From CAURNT01 sp963526495 (GTDB taxonomy: Bacteria; Fusobacteriota; Fusobacteriia; Fusobacteriales; Leptotrichiaceae), in NCBI GenBank assembly GCA_963526495.1, contig CAURNT010000006.1, positions 1 to 43,381 of the forward strand: DNA of 43,381 bases, read 5' to 3'. The position numbers were made by a program, and so were the translations under genes. The notes under the pieces were generated by a model, which saw nothing but the letters and a program-made list of their open reading frames with translations, was not told the origin of the DNA and searched no databases. Positions 1 to 8,076 of the stretch are shown piece by piece. How positions within the stretch are numbered: the stretch's first letter is position 1; each line of letters starts with the position of its first letter.

Positions 1-25
1 CCTAGTATAATTTAAGTTTTTAATG

Positions 26-31
26 TATAAT
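26..31 (+). promoter_or_regulatory. possible -10 box before the DUF2130 gene
   Basis: A perfect TATAAT lies 33 bases before the chosen start at 64. No convincing -35 box is visible 17-18 bases upstream, and the window edge cuts off further context. The call rests on the -10 match alone in very AT-rich DNA. Confidence 0.35.
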
Positions 32-63
32 ATTACTATAAATATAAAATAGGAGAGATGTTA

Positions 64-1410
64 ATGAATGAGGTAAAATGTCCTAATTGTAATACTTTAT
101 TTTCTTTAGATGAAAATACTTATTCAAGTATAAAAATACAAGTTAGGGATAAAGAATTTGAAGCAGAAGTAGAAAAAAGAATGAAATCTAATTTAGAACT
201 TGAAAAAAAGATTTTAGAAAATAAATTAGATGATATAAAAAAAGAAAATGAAATTGAAAAATTAAATTTTGAAACTAGTTATAAAGAAAAAATAGCAAAT
301 CTTGAAAATGTAATAACTCAATTAAATGAAAAATTAAAAAGTTTTGAAGAATTAAATGAAAATAATATGAAAATTGAAAAAATAAGTATAGAAAATCTAT
401 ATAAAGAAGATATATCTAAATTAAATAATACTATATTCAATCTTGAAGCAAAAATTAATACCTTAAATGATGAAGCTAAAAGAAATTTAGAAATTGAAAA
501 AATAACTGTAGAAAATAAATATAAAGAAGAAATAAATTTATTAAAAAATAATATATTAAATCTTAAAAATAATGAGTTAATGATAAAAGATAGATATAAA
601 ACAGAATTAAAAAACAAAGATGAAATTATAGAGTATTATAAAGATTTAAAATCAAAATTGTCTACTAAAATGTTAGGAGAAACACTTGAACAACATTGTG
701 AAGTATCATTTAACAGATTAAGATCTACAGCTTTTCCAAATGCATATTTTGATAAAGATAATGATGTTTCAAGCGGCAGTAAAGGAGACTATATTTATAG
801 AGAATTTGATGAAAATGGATTAGAAATATTATCTATAATGTTCGAAATGAAAAATCAGAATGATGAAACAAAAACAAAGAAAAAAAATAAAGATTTTTTT
901 AAAGAATTAGATAAAGATAGAAAAGAAAAAAGATGCGAATATGCTATACTTGTTTCTTTACTTGAACAAGAAAATGAACTGTATAACGAAGGTATAGTAG
1001 ATGTTTCTTATGAATATGAAAAAATGTATGTAATTAGACCTCAATTTTTCATTTCAATAATTAGTTTACTTAGAAATGGAGCTAGAGGAGTATTAAAATA
1101 TAAACAAGAATTAAATGCTATTAAAAATCAAAATATAGATATTAGTAATTTTGAAAATGATTTATTAAATTTTAAAGATAAATTTGGAAAAAATTATGAA
1201 AATGCATCTAAAAAGTTTAATGAAGCGATAGAAAAAATAGATAAAAGTATTAAAAATTTACAAGAGACAAGAGCAGCACTATTAGCTTCAGAAAATAATT
1301 TGAGATTAGCAAATGATAAACTAGATGGTTTAACTGTTAAAAAATTAGTTAAGAAAAATGAAACTATGAAAAAAATGTTTGAAGAATTGAATAATAAAGA
1401 GGAGAAATAA
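64..1410 (+). CDS. DUF2130 family protein: zinc-ribbon-like N-terminus, coiled coil, PD-(D/E)XK-like core
   Basis: The molecular role of this family is not established. The N-terminus has a CPNC motif that could be half of a zinc ribbon. Residues about 30-200 are a Lys/Glu-rich coiled coil. The conserved DUF2130 block follows (about 200-340), containing GDYIYREF and then FEMKN, which gives a D...E-x-K pattern (D242, E261, K263) like the PD-(D/E)XK nuclease fold. A second coiled coil ends the protein. I chose ATG 64 because AGGAGAG at 51-57 directly abuts the ATG at 58 but sits six bases from 64. The stop overlaps the tdk start (TAATG). The coiled coil contains a 40-residue repeat (see findings). 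Family assignment is fairly sure; nuclease activity is inference. Confidence 0.8.
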   Translation: MNEVKCPNCNTLFSLDENTYSSIKIQVRDKEFEAEVEKRMKSNLELEKKILENKLDDIKKENEIEKLNFETSYKEKIANLENVITQLNEKLKSFEELNENNMKIEKISIENLYKEDISKLNNTIFNLEAKINTLNDEAKRNLEIEKITVENKYKEEINLLKNNILNLKNNELMIKDRYKTELKNKDEIIEYYKDLKSKLSTKMLGETLEQHCEVSFNRLRSTAFPNAYFDKDNDVSSGSKGDYIYREFDENGLEILSIMFEMKNQNDETKTKKKNKDFFKELDKDRKEKRCEYAILVSLLEQENELYNEGIVDVSYEYEKMYVIRPQFFISIISLLRNGARGVLKYKQELNAIKNQNIDISNFENDLLNFKDKFGKNYENASKKFNEAIEKIDKSIKNLQETRAALLASENNLRLANDKLDGLTVKKLVKKNETMKKMFEELNNKEEK

Positions 1411-2474
1411 TGTTTTTAAAAAGTAGTGAGAATGTAGGAAAATTAGAAGTCGTTTGTGGAAGTATGTTTTCAGGTAAAAGCGAAGAACTTATACGTCGTA
1501 TTAGACGTGTCAATTATGCTAAGCAAAGTGTTATTGTATTTAAACACTCTATAGATAAAAGATATGGAGAAAATGGTATATTTTCACATAATATGAATAG
1601 TATAGATGCATATCCTGTAGCATCAGTTGAAGATATGGAAGAAATAATGAAAGAAAAATCATATATAGAGGTTATAGGGATAGATGAAGTGCAATTTTTT
1701 GGAGAAGAAGTTGTTGATTTTTGTAAAAAATATATTAAAAGAGGTAAAAGGATAATTGTTGCAGGGTTAGATCTTGATTTTAAAGCAGTACCATTTATTC
1801 CAATGCCTGAACTTATGGCTATTGCTGATAGTGTAACAAAATTAAAAGCTAAATGTGTTATATGTGGTAAAGATGCTTATGCGAGTCAAAGGTTAATTAA
1901 TGGAGAACCTGCTTTTGAAGATGATCCTATTGTTATGGTGGGAGCTAAAGAAAATTATGAAGCTCGTTGTAGAAGACATCATATAGTTAGGAAAAGAGAA
2001 GAAAAATTTGGAAAGATATATTTTTTATTTGGGACTAATATTAATGCAGGTAAAGAAGATGTTGAAAAATATATTTTGTCTAAAAATAAAAATTGTAGTT
2101 CAGTTAGTATAAGTGTATTTAATGAAGGTGAAAGTATATCAGATGTTAGAAAAAGTATAAAACAATATTCTTTAGAATATGACATAGTTTTTATAAGAAT
2201 AGTAAAAAGTCCTTTAATACCAATACAAGAAAATTATACTATAATTGATTTGATGATGGAGTTAAGACAAAAATCTTCAGTTATACTTATTTCTAGAAAT
2301 AGAAAAGGAATGATAAATGAAGTTTTAATATCTTATGAAATAATAAATAAAGCAGATTTAAATATTGAAAGTGTTGTATACACTAAATCAATAGATAAAA
2401 AAGATGAAGAAGAAAATATAAAAGTTATAGAAAATATTAATAATATATTAAATATAAAAGCAATAATATTATAG
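1410..2474 (+). CDS. tdk: thymidine kinase (type II) with a C-terminal dethiobiotin-synthetase-like domain
   Basis: Residues 1-193 are a complete bacterial thymidine kinase, which makes dTMP from thymidine and ATP in the cytosol. Visible are the P-loop GSMFSGKS (17-24), the Walker-B/catalytic stretch IDEVQFF (91-97) and zinc ligands C149, C152, C187 and H190, plus the lasso motif NYEARC. The family is usually about 190-200 aa; this protein has about 160 more residues. Residues 200-354 follow the order of BioD: a P-loop-like GTNINAGK (208-215), YDIVFIR then PLIPIQENYTIIDL (about 258-281), and KGMINEVLISYEIINKADL (299-317), which matches the BioD stretch with GxINHxLLT. The BioD EGAGG motif is replaced, so the domain is probably not a biotin enzyme. 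The start overlaps the upstream stop. The kinase call is firm; the role of the tail is unknown. Confidence 0.93.
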   Translation: MFLKSSENVGKLEVVCGSMFSGKSEELIRRIRRVNYAKQSVIVFKHSIDKRYGENGIFSHNMNSIDAYPVASVEDMEEIMKEKSYIEVIGIDEVQFFGEEVVDFCKKYIKRGKRIIVAGLDLDFKAVPFIPMPELMAIADSVTKLKAKCVICGKDAYASQRLINGEPAFEDDPIVMVGAKENYEARCRRHHIVRKREEKFGKIYFLFGTNINAGKEDVEKYILSKNKNCSSVSISVFNEGESISDVRKSIKQYSLEYDIVFIRIVKSPLIPIQENYTIIDLMMELRQKSSVILISRNRKGMINEVLISYEIINKADLNIESVVYTKSIDKKDEEENIKVIENINNILNIKAIIL

Positions 2475-2484
2475 GAGGGAATTT

Positions 2485-3012
2485 ATGAAAAGAATAATAC
2501 TAGGAATATGCGTGATTGCATCAATTAATTCTTTAGCATCAACAAGATTATCATCAGATGAATATTTAAAAGGAATATTTACAAGTTCATCTACTAAGGA
2601 AATTATGAAAAAATATTATGACTATAATAATGATTTAGCTGTAGTTTCTGATAGAGTTTTCACAGAAAAAGAAGCAGAACTTGATGCCTTAAACGGATTG
2701 AAAAATTCTATGGGAGAATATGTTGGTAAATATTTAACTAAAATATTGAAAAATACAAATATTACAGGTAAAGATTTTGATGAAAGTGCTATTCAAACGA
2801 TGAAAGATGAAATTGTAGAAGATATTATAAATAATAAAAAATATACACTAGCTCATAAAGTTGAAATTACAGAAGGAGATAAAACAAAATATTTAGTTTT
2901 ACTAAAAATTTCTCAAACTTCATTAGAAAATGAAAGTAATAAAGTATTTAAAGAAAGACTTAAAAATTTAATTTTTAGATTAAATGACTATTATCATGAA
3001 TTAGGTAAATGA
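2485..3012 (+). CDS. small exported protein, LPP20/FlgT-like
   Basis: Function unknown. Residues 1-19 look like a Sec signal peptide (basic start, hydrophobic core, Leu-Ala-Ser end) without a lipobox cysteine. The mature part has TEKEAELDALNGLKNSMGEYV, then a helical stretch and a KYLVLLKI strand. That order of an Ala-rich amphipathic helix followed by a hydrophobic strand resembles the LPP20/FlgT N-terminal domain of periplasmic or outer-membrane lipoproteins, but the similarity is weak. AGGAGGG at 2474-2480 precedes the ATG. One base separates the stop from the next gene, so the two are probably translationally coupled. Confidence 0.6.
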   Translation: MKRIILGICVIASINSLASTRLSSDEYLKGIFTSSSTKEIMKKYYDYNNDLAVVSDRVFTEKEAELDALNGLKNSMGEYVGKYLTKILKNTNITGKDFDESAIQTMKDEIVEDIINNKKYTLAHKVEITEGDKTKYLVLLKISQTSLENESNKVFKERLKNLIFRLNDYYHELGK

Positions 3013-3013
3013 T

Positions 3014-6000
3014 ATGAATAGTATCAATAAGGAGTTACTTAGAAAAATATTAAAAAATAAAGCTAGATTTCTTTATTTAATGATGATAACATTACTAGGT
3101 AGTTCTACATATATAGCTCTTAATATTTTGCCTGAGTCTATGAATAAAACCATAATAAATATTTATAATAAATATAATGTATATGATATAAAAATATTTA
3201 ATAATTTAGGTTTTGATGGCAAAGATAAAGAAATTTTAAATAATATTAAGAATATAGATGATATTGAATATGTATATAATAAAGAATATTTTTTAAATGA
3301 AAAAGAGGTTATTAACCTTTTTTCTTTACCTAAAAATATAACTAAATTAAATATAATAGAGGGACAAAAACCTATAAATAAAAATGAATTAATAATAGAA
3401 TATCGATTAAAAAAACTATATCCTATAAATTCATATATTATAATTGATAATAAAAAGTATATAATTTCAGGATACTTTGAAAATCCAATTCATAGATTAT
3501 TAGATAATCACGAAATAGCATATATTGGCTTAAATAGAAGTGATATTCTAGCGTATACCATTCAGTCTAATTTTGAAGATAATGATTTGAAAAATGTATA
3601 TATTAAGGTTAAAAAAAATACTGATATAACAAATTTAAAAAATATTATCGAACAAAAATTATATAGCTATAATAAAATAGAAAATTTTAGAAAAGAAAAA
3701 TTAAGCCCTTTATTAGTAGAAGAAAATAATATTTTAAATGGAAAAGAAAAAATAGAAAATGGAATAATATCGATTTATAATAAAAAAAATATGTTAAATG
3801 CTATTAATAAAAATTTATTAAATAAAGAAAAAATCATAAAAGATGCGAAAAATAAGCTTGATAAAAATGAAAAATTAATATATTCCAAAAAAGTAGAAAT
3901 AAAAAAAGCAAGTATTGATATAGAAAATGGTATAAAAAAATTAAAAGATACTTTAGTAGAATTAAATTATGGAATATATTCATTAAAAGAATCATTAAAT
4001 AAAATTGATGAAGGTTTAAATAAAATAAATGATAAAGAAAATGAATTAAAATTAAATTTAGATAAAATAAATAATACATCAACAAGTATATTTTTTTCAG
4101 ATAATAAAAAAAAGAAATATATAGAAGAAATTAATGATGGATTAAATAAAATTATAAAAGAAAAAGAAAATTTATTAAATAATAAGAAAGAGTTGAATTT
4201 AAAATTATCAGAATTAAATTTAAAAAATGATGAGATAAATACAAACATTTTAGAGTTAGAAAAAAAGAGAGAAGAGCTTTTTATAGGTAATATTGATATT
4301 AATAAAAACGAAGAAAAATTATCTAAAGAAAAATATGATTTTATAAATAATTACGACAAAAATATTCAAAAATTAAATAAAGGTAAAGAAGAATTAAAAA
4401 AATCATATAAAATATTGAAAAATAAAGAAAAAGAAATAAATCAAAAAAAAATTGAATTTGAAAATAATAATTATTTAGAACAAATAAAAAAAATAAAAGA
4501 TAAAATATATTCTTTAGATAATATATATATTGTATCTACATATATGGATAATGCATCATATATATCATATATAGAAGGTATAGAAAGTTTAAATATAATA
4601 TCTAAAATTTTCCCAATAATATTTTATTTTATAGTTATATTTATAACTATAACTAGTATGACTCGATTAATTGAAGAAGATAGAAATAATATAGGTACTT
4701 TAAGGTTTTTAGGTTATAGCGATAATTATATATTGATGAAATATTTAATATATGCTTTAATACCAACGATAATTGGATTGATAATAGGTGATATTTTAGG
4801 TTTTTCATATTTACCTCGTTTCATATATTCAGCCTATAATTCTGGTTCTATAACTACATTTAATGATTTAGAGTTTATATTTAGCTTTAAATTATTTATA
4901 ATTTCTTTAATTGCTTCATTTTTATCTAGTCTTATATCCGTATATGTATCTATAAAATCTAGTCTTAATGTAAGTGTTTCAAGTTTATTAAAAATGAAAA
5001 CCCCTGTTAAAGGTGGAAAAATATTTTTTGAAAAAATTTCATATATATGGAATAAATTTAAGTTTACTACAAAGATTACTATAAGAAATATATTTAGATA
5101 TAAAATGAAGTTGATTATAAATATAATAGGAATAGCAGGATGTTCTTCATTAATTTTTCTTGCTTTTGCGATAAAAGATTCTTTCAGTAATATACCAAAT
5201 TATCAGTTTGAATATTTAAGACCATATAAGTCTGAAATAAATTTAAGTAATAATTATAATAAAAACAATATTGAAAAAGTACTTAAAGGAAATAAACATA
5301 TATATGCTCAAAAAATATATTCTAAAATATTAATAGATAATAAAGAAAGATATACAGATATATATATTTTTGATGATAATATTGATAATTTTATAAAAGT
5401 ATTAGATAAAAACAATAATAATGTTAAACTAGAAGATAAAGGTATATATATTAATCAAAGAGCTCTAGAATTATTAAATAAAAATTTTAAAGATAATATA
5501 TTAGTAAAAGATTATTATAATAATAAATATATTTTAAATGTACATAATAGTTTTAAAAATTTTTCAGGAAACTATATTTATATGACTAAAAATTATTATG
5601 AAAGTTTAGGGTATAAATATAAAGAAAATATAGTTTTAGTGCATGATGAAATAAAAAATTATAGTAATTTTTTTAAATTATCCGATATTTTATACATTTA
5701 TGAAACAAATACACAAAAATTGGTATACAATAAGATTAGTAATAGTTTGAACTATATTGTTTTATTTATAACAATATTTTCTGCCTCACTTTCATTTATA
5801 GTTACATATAGTTTACTTGATATAAATATAAATGAACGTAAAAAGGAAATTTCAACTATAAAAGTATTAGGATTTAGAAAAAAAGAAATTTTTAAATATA
5901 TATATAGTGAAACTATAATTCTTACTATAATAGCTTCTATATTAGGAATATTTTTAGGAATAGTTCTACATAAAAGTATATTATATAGTATGCGTAATAC

Positions 6001-6148
6001 AAATGTTGTCTTTGTAGAGAATATTTCAATAAAAACATATATTTTAACTACAATATTAACATATATATTTTCTTTTATTTCTATAGTAATTAGTTTTAGA
6101 AAAATAAATAAAATTAATATGGTTGAATCGTTAAAAATTGAAGATTGA
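3014..6148 (+). CDS. large FtsX-like ABC permease with internal coiled coil
   Basis: This looks like an inner-membrane permease of the FtsX/MacB superfamily with two FtsX units. There is one membrane segment at about 18-38, a periplasmic part to about 235, and a Lys/Glu/Asn-rich coiled coil at about 235-500. Three membrane segments follow (about 530-655), containing the FtsX hallmark EDRNNIGTLRFLGYS. A further segment lies at about 700-722, then a second periplasmic region and three final segments (about 915-1040) with the matching ERKKEISTIKVLGFRKKEI. Such long permeases with coiled-coil inserts are known in Firmicutes and Fusobacteria. They normally pair with an ABC ATPase, but none is adjacent here. 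No clear Shine-Dalgarno precedes ATG 3014, which suits coupling to the gene before it. Substrate unknown. Confidence 0.82.
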   Translation: MNSINKELLRKILKNKARFLYLMMITLLGSSTYIALNILPESMNKTIINIYNKYNVYDIKIFNNLGFDGKDKEILNNIKNIDDIEYVYNKEYFLNEKEVINLFSLPKNITKLNIIEGQKPINKNELIIEYRLKKLYPINSYIIIDNKKYIISGYFENPIHRLLDNHEIAYIGLNRSDILAYTIQSNFEDNDLKNVYIKVKKNTDITNLKNIIEQKLYSYNKIENFRKEKLSPLLVEENNILNGKEKIENGIISIYNKKNMLNAINKNLLNKEKIIKDAKNKLDKNEKLIYSKKVEIKKASIDIENGIKKLKDTLVELNYGIYSLKESLNKIDEGLNKINDKENELKLNLDKINNTSTSIFFSDNKKKKYIEEINDGLNKIIKEKENLLNNKKELNLKLSELNLKNDEINTNILELEKKREELFIGNIDINKNEEKLSKEKYDFINNYDKNIQKLNKGKEELKKSYKILKNKEKEINQKKIEFENNNYLEQIKKIKDKIYSLDNIYIVSTYMDNASYISYIEGIESLNIISKIFPIIFYFIVIFITITSMTRLIEEDRNNIGTLRFLGYSDNYILMKYLIYALIPTIIGLIIGDILGFSYLPRFIYSAYNSGSITTFNDLEFIFSFKLFIISLIASFLSSLISVYVSIKSSLNVSVSSLLKMKTPVKGGKIFFEKISYIWNKFKFTTKITIRNIFRYKMKLIINIIGIAGCSSLIFLAFAIKDSFSNIPNYQFEYLRPYKSEINLSNNYNKNNIEKVLKGNKHIYAQKIYSKILIDNKERYTDIYIFDDNIDNFIKVLDKNNNNVKLEDKGIYINQRALELLNKNFKDNILVKDYYNNKYILNVHNSFKNFSGNYIYMTKNYYESLGYKYKENIVLVHDEIKNYSNFFKLSDILYIYETNTQKLVYNKISNSLNYIVLFITIFSASLSFIVTYSLLDININERKKEISTIKVLGFRKKEIFKYIYSETIILTIIASILGIFLGIVLHKSILYSMRNTNVVFVENISIKTYILTTILTYIFSFISIVISFRKINKINMVESLKIED

Positions 6149-6173
6149 AAAAGAATAATAAATATGATATACT
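6145..6173 (+). promoter_or_regulatory. promoter inside the end of the permease gene
   Basis: TTGAAA (6145-6150), a 17-base spacer and TATACT (6168-6173) with an extended TG at 6165-6166. Transcription would start near 6180, just before the AAGGAGG ribosome site at 6181-6187. The TTG here could be misread as a start codon for the next gene, but it is better explained as the -35 box. Confidence 0.72.
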
Positions 6174-6192
6174 TTTTCTTAAGGAGGACGAT

Positions 6193-6549
6193 ATGAAAAA
6201 AATATTAGTAATATTTTCAATGTTATTAAGTTTAAATTTATTCGCACTTAATGATGGTAAGTATGAAGTTGTTCAGAAAAACTCTGATTATACATTAAAT
6301 TTTAAATTAATTGTAAAAAATTCTAAGATACTATTTGTTGATTTTGATAAAACGGATCTAAATGGTCAGAGGTTATCAACTATTAATCAAGAGTTTAGAA
6401 ATAAAAAAGAAAATATGAAAAAATATATAATTGAGAATCAAACTTTGGAAAAATTGCCTGAAGAATACAAAAAAGAATTAGGAAGTTTAATAAACTTTTT
6501 ATTAGAGAAAAGTAATTCATCAGAACCAGGAAGTTATCAATTAAATTAA
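6193..6549 (+). CDS. small exported protein, possibly FMN-binding-domain-like
   Basis: Function unknown. The 118-aa product starts with a signal peptide (MKKILVIFSMLLSLNLFA, cleavage after Ala). The mature protein begins LNDGKYEVV, has a VKNSKILFVDFD strand pair and later a Tyr/Lys/Glu-rich helix. The order DGxY...V.V..KI..V.FD resembles the small FMN-binding-domain-like exported proteins of fusobacteria, but I see no flavin-attachment motif. ATG 6193 is chosen because AAGGAGG lies six bases upstream and it makes the signal peptide N-terminal. It has its own promoter and its own terminator, so it is likely a single-gene transcript. Confidence 0.65.
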   Translation: MKKILVIFSMLLSLNLFALNDGKYEVVQKNSDYTLNFKLIVKNSKILFVDFDKTDLNGQRLSTINQEFRNKKENMKKYIIENQTLEKLPEEYKKELGSLINFLLEKSNSSEPGSYQLN

Positions 6550-6551
6550 TG

Positions 6552-6577
6552 GGGATGTGTATAAACATCCCTTTTTT
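6552..6577 (+). terminator. intrinsic terminator after the small exported protein
   Basis: Seven-base stem GGGATGT / ACATCCC (6552-6558 with 6565-6571), six-base loop and six Ts at 6572-6577. The next gene starts only 15 bases later, with its ribosome site directly after the T-run. Confidence 0.85.
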
Positions 6578-6592
6578 GTGAGGGATTAAAAA

Positions 6593-7285
6593 ATGCGTTT
6601 AGATAAATTTTTAGCTAATTCAGGTATAGGAAGTAGAAAAGAAGTTAAAGAACTTATAAAACAAGGATTAGTTTTTGTAAATGATGAAAGAATAAAAAAT
6701 AGTGATAAAAATATAGATGAAATTAAAGATGTTATAAAAATTAGAGATAAATGTATTGAATATAGAAAATATATATATATTATGCTAAATAAACCACAAA
6801 ATGTAATATCTGCTACAGAAGATAATAAACACAAGACTGTAATTGATTTAATAAAAGGTTATGATACATATAATATATTTCCTGTAGGAAGATTAGATAT
6901 AGATACAGAAGGTCTACTTTTATTAACTAATGACGGGAAACTTTCTCATAACCTACTGTCTCCTAAAAAACATGTAGAAAAAGAATATTTTGTTAAGCTT
7001 AAAGAAAATATAAATGATATAGATATAAATAAAGTTGAAAATAATATAGAACTTGAAGATGGTTATATATGTAAAAAAGCTAAAATTAAAAGATTATCAA
7101 AAAATGAATTAAATATATCGATAACAGAAGGTAAATTTCATCAAGTAAAAAGAATGTTTAAAGCTGTTGGTAATGAAGTTATATTTTTAAAAAGAGTACG
7201 TATAGCGAATATTTTACTAGATAAAAATTTAAAATCAGGAGAGTATAGAGAATTAACAGAGGATGAATTGAAAGGGTTGATATAA
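6593..7285 (+). CDS. RsuA/RluB-family pseudouridine synthase
   Basis: Isomerises a uridine in rRNA to pseudouridine. The N-terminal 60 residues are an S4 RNA-binding domain (MRLDKFLANSGIGSRKEVKEL). The catalytic domain has the family signature with its aspartate, GRLDIDTEGLLLLTNDG (about 101-117), and the later GKFHQVKRMFKAVGNEV block. At 230 aa it is closer to RsuA (16S U516) than to the longer RluB or RluF, but the target site cannot be read from sequence. GAGGG precedes ATG 6593. It lies just behind a terminator and runs directly into the next gene. Confidence 0.92.
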   Translation: MRLDKFLANSGIGSRKEVKELIKQGLVFVNDERIKNSDKNIDEIKDVIKIRDKCIEYRKYIYIMLNKPQNVISATEDNKHKTVIDLIKGYDTYNIFPVGRLDIDTEGLLLLTNDGKLSHNLLSPKKHVEKEYFVKLKENINDIDINKVENNIELEDGYICKKAKIKRLSKNELNISITEGKFHQVKRMFKAVGNEVIFLKRVRIANILLDKNLKSGEYRELTEDELKGLI

Positions 7286-8056
7286 GTGAAAAAAATTATA
7301 TTTTTTAATTTTAATAAATATATGGATATTTACAAACTTATTTTAACAAAAATATCTGAGAAATTTAATTTAGATATTACTATAAATGAGAGCCACTTTA
7401 AAGTATTAAATATTGAATATTTAAATAAAGGTGATATTATATATACCTCTTATTTAACACCTTATGATTTTGATGTGAATTTAGATGGAAATGTATATTA
7501 TCCAAATCTTTTTTTCGATTTAAAAGCTTATGATATAAAAAGATTTGCATTACTTAAATTATTAGAATTTTTTAATATTAATTTAGAAAATAAAAATATA
7601 TTAATATTAGAAATGGGTGAATATTTTGAAAATATATATAATACTTTAAAAGAATTAAATCCACGTAAAATAAATGTATCCACAATAAAAGAAAATATAA
7701 AATTTAAGTTAGATAAAGGAGATAGTTTTAAAAAGAGAGTGGATTCTGAAAGATTAGAAAATATTGATCTTTTAATAAATGATACTGAAATAGGTGATTT
7801 ATATTCTATAGATGAAATACCAATTAAACTAAATGGTATACTAAATCCTAAATACATTTTAGATTTAAATTTATTACCTTTAGAAACAACTTTAATGAGT
7901 ATAAATAAATCTAAAGGTAATATTAATATCGGTGGATTATATTTATCTATTATAGAATGTTTGAAAATATGTAGTATACTATATTCAATAGAATTAGTGT
8001 CTATAAAAAATATGAATGAAATATACAATGAAATTGAAGATATTTTAAATAAATAA
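7286..8056 (+). CDS. shikimate-dehydrogenase-like protein lacking the catalytic motifs
   Basis: I read this as a diverged member of the AroE fold. Matches in order are DGNVYYPNLFFD (67-78, where AroE has its DGxxxGxNTD stretch), a helix followed by NLENKNILIL (99-108, nucleotide-domain strand 1), IDLLINDTEIGDL (160-172, AroE has DLLxNATPxGM), DLNLLPLETTLM (193-204, AroE DLVYNPLETPLL) and GGLYLSIIECLKI (216-228, near the AroE GxxMLxxQAxxxF helix). What is missing matters. There is no VTxPxK motif with the catalytic lysine, the nucleotide glycine loop is EMGEYFENI, and the final Gln is Glu. GTG 7286 immediately follows the upstream stop. It is unlikely to be a working shikimate dehydrogenase. 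Role unknown. Confidence 0.6.
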   Translation: MKKIIFFNFNKYMDIYKLILTKISEKFNLDITINESHFKVLNIEYLNKGDIIYTSYLTPYDFDVNLDGNVYYPNLFFDLKAYDIKRFALLKLLEFFNINLENKNILILEMGEYFENIYNTLKELNPRKINVSTIKENIKFKLDKGDSFKKRVDSERLENIDLLINDTEIGDLYSIDEIPIKLNGILNPKYILDLNLLPLETTLMSINKSKGNINIGGLYLSIIECLKICSILYSIELVSIKNMNEIYNEIEDILNK

Positions 8057-8076
8057 TTACGATAGAGAGGAATTTT

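Noticed and set aside
318..617. Long minus-strand frame within the DUF2130 gene
   Set aside because: It is antisense to an A-rich coiled-coil region, gives a Phe/Leu/Ile/Ser-rich product and has no ribosome site. It is a shadow of the sense gene.
2007..2474. BioD-like part of the thymidine kinase as a separate gene
   Set aside because: There is no stop codon, frameshift or ribosome site between the two parts; the frame is continuous from 1410.
3834..4248. Two minus-strand frames inside the permease coiled coil
   Set aside because: They mirror the Lys/Asn/Glu-rich sense strand and look like artefactual hydrophobic proteins.
6145..6192. TTG 6145 as start of the small exported protein
   Set aside because: It would put a polar extension before the signal peptide and place the AAGGAGG site inside the gene. 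The TTG is the -35 box of a good promoter.
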